Positions 60,354 through 64,000 of a stretch of 64,000 bases of DNA are shown here, one piece after another. Source of the stretch: Niallia taxi (GTDB taxonomy: Bacteria; Bacillota; Bacilli; Bacillales; Cytobacillaceae); assembly GCF_004005475.1 (NCBI RefSeq), contig NZ_RZTZ01000001.1:806001-870000 (forward strand), written 5' to 3'. The notes beneath the pieces are model-generated. The model was not told the DNA's origin. It ran no database searches and saw only the letters and a program-made list of their open reading frames with translations. Each line of letters opens with the position of its first letter. Position 1 is the first letter of the stretch. Both the position numbers and the translations under genes were made by a program.

Positions 60354-60372
60354 AGTTTCTTTTGATGGCTAT
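60354..60372. other. attR junction
   Basis: Right prophage-chromosome junction. It is the exact inverted copy of 8403-8421, with the AT core at 60365-60366. The phage arm (AGTTTCTTTTG) is to the left and the host arm (GGCTATACCAGTGG) to the right. Confidence 0.85.
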
Positions 60373-61336
60373 ACCAGTGGCAATGGCAATGAACCTTTTC
60401 GGTCACGGCATTGCCCTTTCCGGTGACTATGTCATTCAAGCAGCACCGAAGCTGACAGCAGATGCAGCAGGGATTTCCGTTGAATCTGTTATGCAGGCCA
60501 GCATACCACTTGTAATTGTTATGGGGGTTGTCACTACACTAACAGCCTTTTATTTAATTAAAAGAGATATAAAAAGTGGTAAGCTCACACACACAACAGG
60601 TCTAACGAGCACCGACACCTCCATCCTTCCGAAAAAGGAAAATCATTTACTAAGTAAAAATCAAAAGCGCTTTTTCGCCATTCTAATTCCCATTCTCTTT
60701 GTGCTAGATGTTGTAGCAATGTATCTATTGAACCTTCAAGGCGGGGATGCAACAGCACTAGTTGGCGGAACCTCCATTTTTATCCTTATCCTTATCACAC
60801 TTATCAGCTATAAGAACAAAGGCCTCGAAAAAACCACAAGCTACTTAATTGATGGTTTCCAATTTGGCTTTAAAGTGTTTGGTCCAGTTATCCCAATTGC
60901 AGCGTTCTTCTATCTTGGAGATTCTGGATTCACCACCATCGTTGGCGACTATCTTCCAAAGGCTTCACACGGACTCGTCAATGATCTTGGTGTCGCACTG
61001 GCCTCAACTGTTCCACTCACAAAAGAAGTAGGCGCCATCACCTTAACAGCAGTCGGTGTTATCACAGGCTTGGACGGCTCCGGCTTTTCAGGAATTTCAC
61101 TTGCTGGCTCCATCGCCGGCCTATTCGCCCATGCGATTGGCACAGGGATAAGTACTTTGACTGCTCTTGGACAGATTGCAGCAATTTGGGTTGGGGGCGG
61201 TACTCTAGTACCTTGGGCACTAATCCCCGCAGCAGCCATCTGTAATGTTGACCCATTTGAGCTTGCCAGACGAAACCTTATTCCTGTTGTCGTCGGCTTA
61301 GCTGTTACTACATTTGTAGCGATATTAATAATCTAA
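60365..61336 (+). pseudogene. yhfA: Transporter gene 3' fragment, split by prophage insertion
   Basis: The last 323 codons of the transporter are in frame with the 5' fragment ending at 8410. Membrane helices continue through MNLFGHGIALSGDYVIQAAP, VPLTKEVGAITLTAVGVITG and IAGLFAHAIGTGISTLTALG. No ribosome site precedes the ATG at 60365, so no product is expected unless integrase transcription reads through. On precise excision the 474-residue transporter would be restored. Confidence 0.85.
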
Positions 61337-61339
61337 AAA

Positions 61340-61583
61340 AAGAGGCTGGGACAAAACTAAAGATAACCTTTTTAAACACGAATAATAAAATTACATCAAT
61401 ATTTAAAAAATGAAAAATAAAGCTTGTGACTAAATTGAATTTGGAGTAAAAATTAGTTCGTTTCATTACGCTACACTAAGATTTCTAATTATTGTATTAA
61501 AACTAAAAAACCGAACTATTAAATCGATATGATTAAATGGTTCGGTTTTTACAATAATTCACATACTTTTGTCCCAGCCTCTT
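61340..61583. repeat. 244-bp element with 17-bp terminal inverted repeats
   Basis: The ends AAGAGGCTGGGACAAAA (61340-61356) and TTTTGTCCCAGCCTCTT (61567-61583) are perfect inverted repeats. An inner hairpin with AAAAACCGAAC/GTTCGGTTTTT arms lies at 61506-61550. There is no gene inside. The GAGGCTGGGACAAAA word is a common intergenic repeat end in Bacilli. It may be a MITE-like element, a long terminator, or both; it separates the convergent transporter and PAP2 genes. Confidence 0.75.
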
Positions 61584-61597
61584 CGTCTTTTCTTCCC

Positions 61598-62254
61598 TTA
61601 TTGCCCTGCTTTGCCTCTTTTGTTCAGCCTTACCTTTACTATTTCATAAAGGGTAATCCATAAGAATAGCCAGATAAGTCCTAATGTATAGCCGCCAATT
61701 ATATCTGATGGATAATGGGCGCCAAGGACAATTCTGCTTATGCCAATAAGTAACACAAATAAGAATGCTACTGCAGCAACAATCCATCTCTGTGCTTTAT
61801 TTTTCAAGCCGCTTGCGATTAAATAGGCAATAAACATATACAGGATAAAACCTACCATTGCATGCCCGCTTGGGAAGCTCATGCTGTCTGCATCGGTAAT
61901 TTCATGAAAGGATGGTCTTGGGCGGGCGACAGCTTCTTTAATAATTTTATTAAATTCATTGCCAAGTCCGACACTAAGCACAAATGCTGCCATTCCTGCA
62001 TAGTCTCTTCTTCTAATCCAAAGCCAGGCAATCACAACAATGGCGATTGCCCCAATGCCTATTTTGTCGCCAAATTCAGAAATAAATTTGAAAAAACCGT
62101 GGGAATTGTCTGGAAACAAATTAATGAGAGCATTTTGTACACCCTCATCAAAAAATAGGTTTTTTCCATTTTTCACAATCGAAATAGTATAAATTAAAAT
62201 TACAAATGATAATACCACTAACGCCAATGCTGTTTTTGAGTTCTTGATTCTCAT
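61598..62254 (-). CDS. PAP2-family phosphatase
   Basis: This 218-residue membrane enzyme has six helices and the three PAP2 motifs: KEAVARPRP (about 106-114), PSGHAMVG (about 127-134) and SRIVLGAHYPSDIIGG (about 171-186). It probably dephosphorylates undecaprenyl pyrophosphate or phosphatidylglycerol phosphate on the outer membrane face. The start is ATG 62254, five bases after GGAGG; an upstream in-frame start (62266) lies inside the ribosome site. Confidence 0.88.
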   Translation of the reverse strand: MRIKNSKTALALVVLSFVILIYTISIVKNGKNLFFDEGVQNALINLFPDNSHGFFKFISEFGDKIGIGAIAIVVIAWLWIRRRDYAGMAAFVLSVGLGNEFNKIIKEAVARPRPSFHEITDADSMSFPSGHAMVGFILYMFIAYLIASGLKNKAQRWIVAAVAFLFVLLIGISRIVLGAHYPSDIIGGYTLGLIWLFLWITLYEIVKVRLNKRGKAGQ

Positions 62255-62328
62255 TTCTTCCTCCACCTGCTAATATGCTTTTTAATGCCTATTTTATCAA
62301 AAGCTGCGTTTAATGAGAATATGCATCA

Positions 62329-63084
62329 TTACAGGAATTTTGGGCTTTCTCCCTCTATAAGCAGATTATCGCTAGTGTTATTGAAATGTCTGATACGATA
62401 GCAATTTTTTGCCGTTTCCCCAAGCTGTTCTAAAAGATTATAATTAGCCACTGCACCAACTGCTGCACCAATGATTGGAACAAGCTGCAATAGCTTCACA
62501 AAATCGATATAATCCCTGTATTCTTGCTGAAGCTCCTGCCAATCGAGCTTGAGCACCTCTGCTTTCTTTTCTTCCCAGTTTTCAATAATGTCGAGTAAGT
62601 ATGGCTTTCTTCCTTCGCTGGAGAATGCAAGCTGAAAAACATACAGAAGAAATACCCTCTCTTCATATTCTTCTGGATCATGGCCATACAATGCTGCAGA
62701 CTCCATTAAAAACTTCATTTTAATTGCGAGAAGCAATGGGAAATCTGCCAATCCGACGAGGATTCCGCCTGCACCAGTTCCAGCACCCTCAACGGCTGCA
62801 GCTTTTTGGAACTGAGCGATTTTCTTATCCATTTCTTTGTCCATTTCGATAATGGATCTGTTTGTGTTAACAGGCCTTTTGGTTATTTTATTTGTGCCAG
62901 CAAGTGTTGCTGTTATCATTTGTTTAATCGCTTCTGTTATAACTTGGTGGACTTTAGCAGGAATATAGCCATTCATTTTATTCTGTGCCTTTTTGGACAC
63001 CCGATTTAGCATGGACGGCCGCTTCAAGATTCGGCGCTTCCAGTCCTTTACCTCCATCATGGCAATGCTCTCATTTTCCTTCAT
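62329..63084 (-). CDS. ecsC: EcsC-family protein
   Basis: This 251-residue protein has EcsC signatures: AAAVEGAGTGAGGILVGLAD (about 94-113), FPLLLAIKMKFLMESAALYG and LQLVPIIGAAVGAVANYNLL (about 202-221). EcsC lies next to the EcsA-EcsB ABC transporter linked to secretion and protease regulation. It lies downstream of ecsB here, as in B. subtilis. A strong hairpin between the two genes suggests reduced or separate transcription. The biochemical role is unsettled. Confidence 0.9.
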   Translation of the reverse strand: MKENESIAMMEVKDWKRRILKRPSMLNRVSKKAQNKMNGYIPAKVHQVITEAIKQMITATLAGTNKITKRPVNTNRSIIEMDKEMDKKIAQFQKAAAVEGAGTGAGGILVGLADFPLLLAIKMKFLMESAALYGHDPEEYEERVFLLYVFQLAFSSEGRKPYLLDIIENWEEKKAEVLKLDWQELQQEYRDYIDFVKLLQLVPIIGAAVGAVANYNLLEQLGETAKNCYRIRHFNNTSDNLLIEGESPKFL

Positions 63085-63181
63085 GTATTTCGCCCCTTTA
63101 AATATGCCTTACATTTGTCTCTTATCCTATACATACGTATTATTCCTCTATTTGTTCCCTTTCTTTATCACTTTCACCATA

Positions 63182-63207
63182 AAAAAACTCCCAAAAGGGA
63201 GTTTTTC
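63182..63207. terminator. Bidirectional terminator between ecsB and ecsC
   Basis: A stem AAAAACTCCC/GGGAGTTTTT with loop AAAA lies just after the ecsB stop and 100 bp before the ecsC start. Confidence 0.88.
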
Positions 63208-63219
63208 GAAAAGCCGGCA

Positions 63220-64000
63220 TTAAGCCTGCAGTTTTTTGCTCATATAAAGGGCCACAAATAAATAAGTGAAAATGATGCTAGCAACCAGCGTCATAAGTCC
63301 CATTGTCCAATCTCCTTTTATTGCTATTACAGCAGACAAAATAATTCCTTGTACAGAAAGTACGGCAGAGATTGTCTTTTTAAAGGACACTTTACGAAGA
63401 TCAATCGACAATGGGTACAGATTAATCCATAGCTTGTCCTGGTAAGCATTCCATAGCGGCATAAGCTGAAGACCTGTCAAATATAAAAATAGAACAGCAA
63501 GCAATACCTGCCCCACTCCAAAGGAAAGGAAAAATAATGCTATTCCTCCTATTACGGTAAGCCTCACAGAAAGACCTAAATAATCTCCTGAGCGGAAGTA
63601 GGTTCTCCAATAAAGATTAGAAAAAACAAGTTGCTGACTATAGCCAATTCGATTTACGAATATATCCAACAGCTTTCTTCTTTTTATACGGTTTCGTAAA
63701 TGAGGAACGTCTGTGAACATATTTGCTAATTGGTAAAAGCCTGCCATACGCTTTTCATCCTGTGCAATCAAAAACTCCCATTTGATCCCCAGCTTGTTTG
63801 TCGCCTTCTTGTAATAGAAGAATAGAAGCGCCAAAATAACTAGGACAGCTACTACAAACAACAGTGACGCATTCGAAAACAGTAAAAAAAGAATGACAAA
63901 GTTTATGCAAAATCGAATAAGTGAATCTGCTATATGGTGACTAGTATTAACATAATGCTGAACATGCCAGCGTATCAGTATGTTTATTCCCTTAGCGATA
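63220..64000 (-). CDS. ecsB: ABC transporter membrane protein EcsB, 5' end cut by window edge
   Basis: The C-terminal 259 residues or so of the transporter membrane subunit are seen. The frame remains open to base 64000 (upstream residues include NILIRWHVQHYVNTSHHIAD). Membrane helices lie near the start of this part, in SVRLTVIGGIALFFLSFGVG and in LSVQGIILSAVIAIKGDWTM. EcsB works with the ATPase EcsA, expected just beyond the window. Identification rests on length, helices and the neighbouring ecsC. Confidence 0.85.
   Translation of the reverse strand, partial: IAKGINILIRWHVQHYVNTSHHIADSLIRFCINFVILFLLFSNASLLFVVAVLVILALLFFYYKKATNKLGIKWEFLIAQDEKRMAGFYQLANMFTDVPHLRNRIKRRKLLDIFVNRIGYSQQLVFSNLYWRTYFRSGDYLGLSVRLTVIGGIALFFLSFGVGQVLLAVLFLYLTGLQLMPLWNAYQDKLWINLYPLSIDLRKVSFKKTISAVLSVQGIILSAVIAIKGDWTMGLMTLVASIIFTYLFVALYMSKKLQA

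Noticed and set aside
8403-60372. The 19-bp inverted repeats were considered as transposon ends.
   Set aside because: The content is a complete siphovirus with a serine integrase at the junction, the joint restores a host reading frame exactly at a 2-bp overlap, and no transposase or target duplication beyond AT is present.

Overview
This window comes from a low-GC Gram-positive spore former of the Bacillaceae. The chromosomal flanks carry the heme, Ecs and coat gene neighbourhood of Bacillus: lplJ, yhgE, a TetR regulator, hemH, hemE, a CotF-like coat gene, hmoB, a yhfA-type transporter, a PAP2 phosphatase, ecsC and ecsB. It is not the exact B. subtilis layout, because hemY does not follow hemH.

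From about 8.41 to 60.37 kb the chromosome is interrupted by a roughly 52 kb siphovirus-type prophage. It sits inside the yhfA-type transporter gene, whose 5' part ends at 8410 and whose 3' part resumes at 60365. Joining the two restores one 474-codon reading frame. A large serine integrase lies against the right junction. The junctions share only the dinucleotide AT, and the phage arms next to it are perfect inverted repeats.

From left to right the prophage holds the following. First is an unusual module (8.5-11.1 kb): an FtsK/HerA-like DNA translocase, a replication-relaxation family protein and a secreted two-helix, pilin-like protein. Second is a lysogenic accessory zone (11.3-17.2 kb) with two divergent SOS-controlled YolD/WYL cassettes, an EcsC/DUF697-like protein, a zinc-ribbon protein, a candidate two-gene exclusion system resembling RexA-RexB in layout, and a CBO0543 membrane protein. 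Third is the late operon on the minus strand (41.5 down to 17.4 kb): HNH, TerS, TerL, portal, ClpP-type protease, capsid, connectors, tail tube, tail chaperone with a -1 frameshift, tape measure, Dit, Tal, fibre, BppU-esterase, XhlA, holin and endolysin. A GC-rich inverted repeat between HNH and TerS is a likely cos site. Fourth is the early operon on the minus strand (56.6 down to 41.9 kb): Cro, antirepressor, AAA ATPase, RecT, MBL hydrolase, DnaD-like initiator, DnaB, RuvC-like nuclease, ArpU-type late regulator and many small proteins, with several small plus-strand genes inserted. Fifth is the lysogeny block on the plus strand (56.8-60.4 kb): CI-like repressor, two related microproteins, an opposing DUF6338 membrane gene, ImmA/IrrE protease and integrase.

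The control logic can partly be read from the sequence. A promoter with a LexA-type box between -35 and -10 drives immA and integrase. Two divergent promoters at 12.5 kb each carry a LexA-type box in their 17-bp spacers. DNA damage should therefore induce the protease expected to inactivate the repressor, the excision enzyme, and the YolD/WYL cassettes together. ArpU is expected to switch on the late operon, possibly through three phased repeats upstream of it. The least explained parts are the RexAB-like pair, the translocase/pilin-like module, the microprotein pair with a shared C-terminal motif, and the palindromic integration core.
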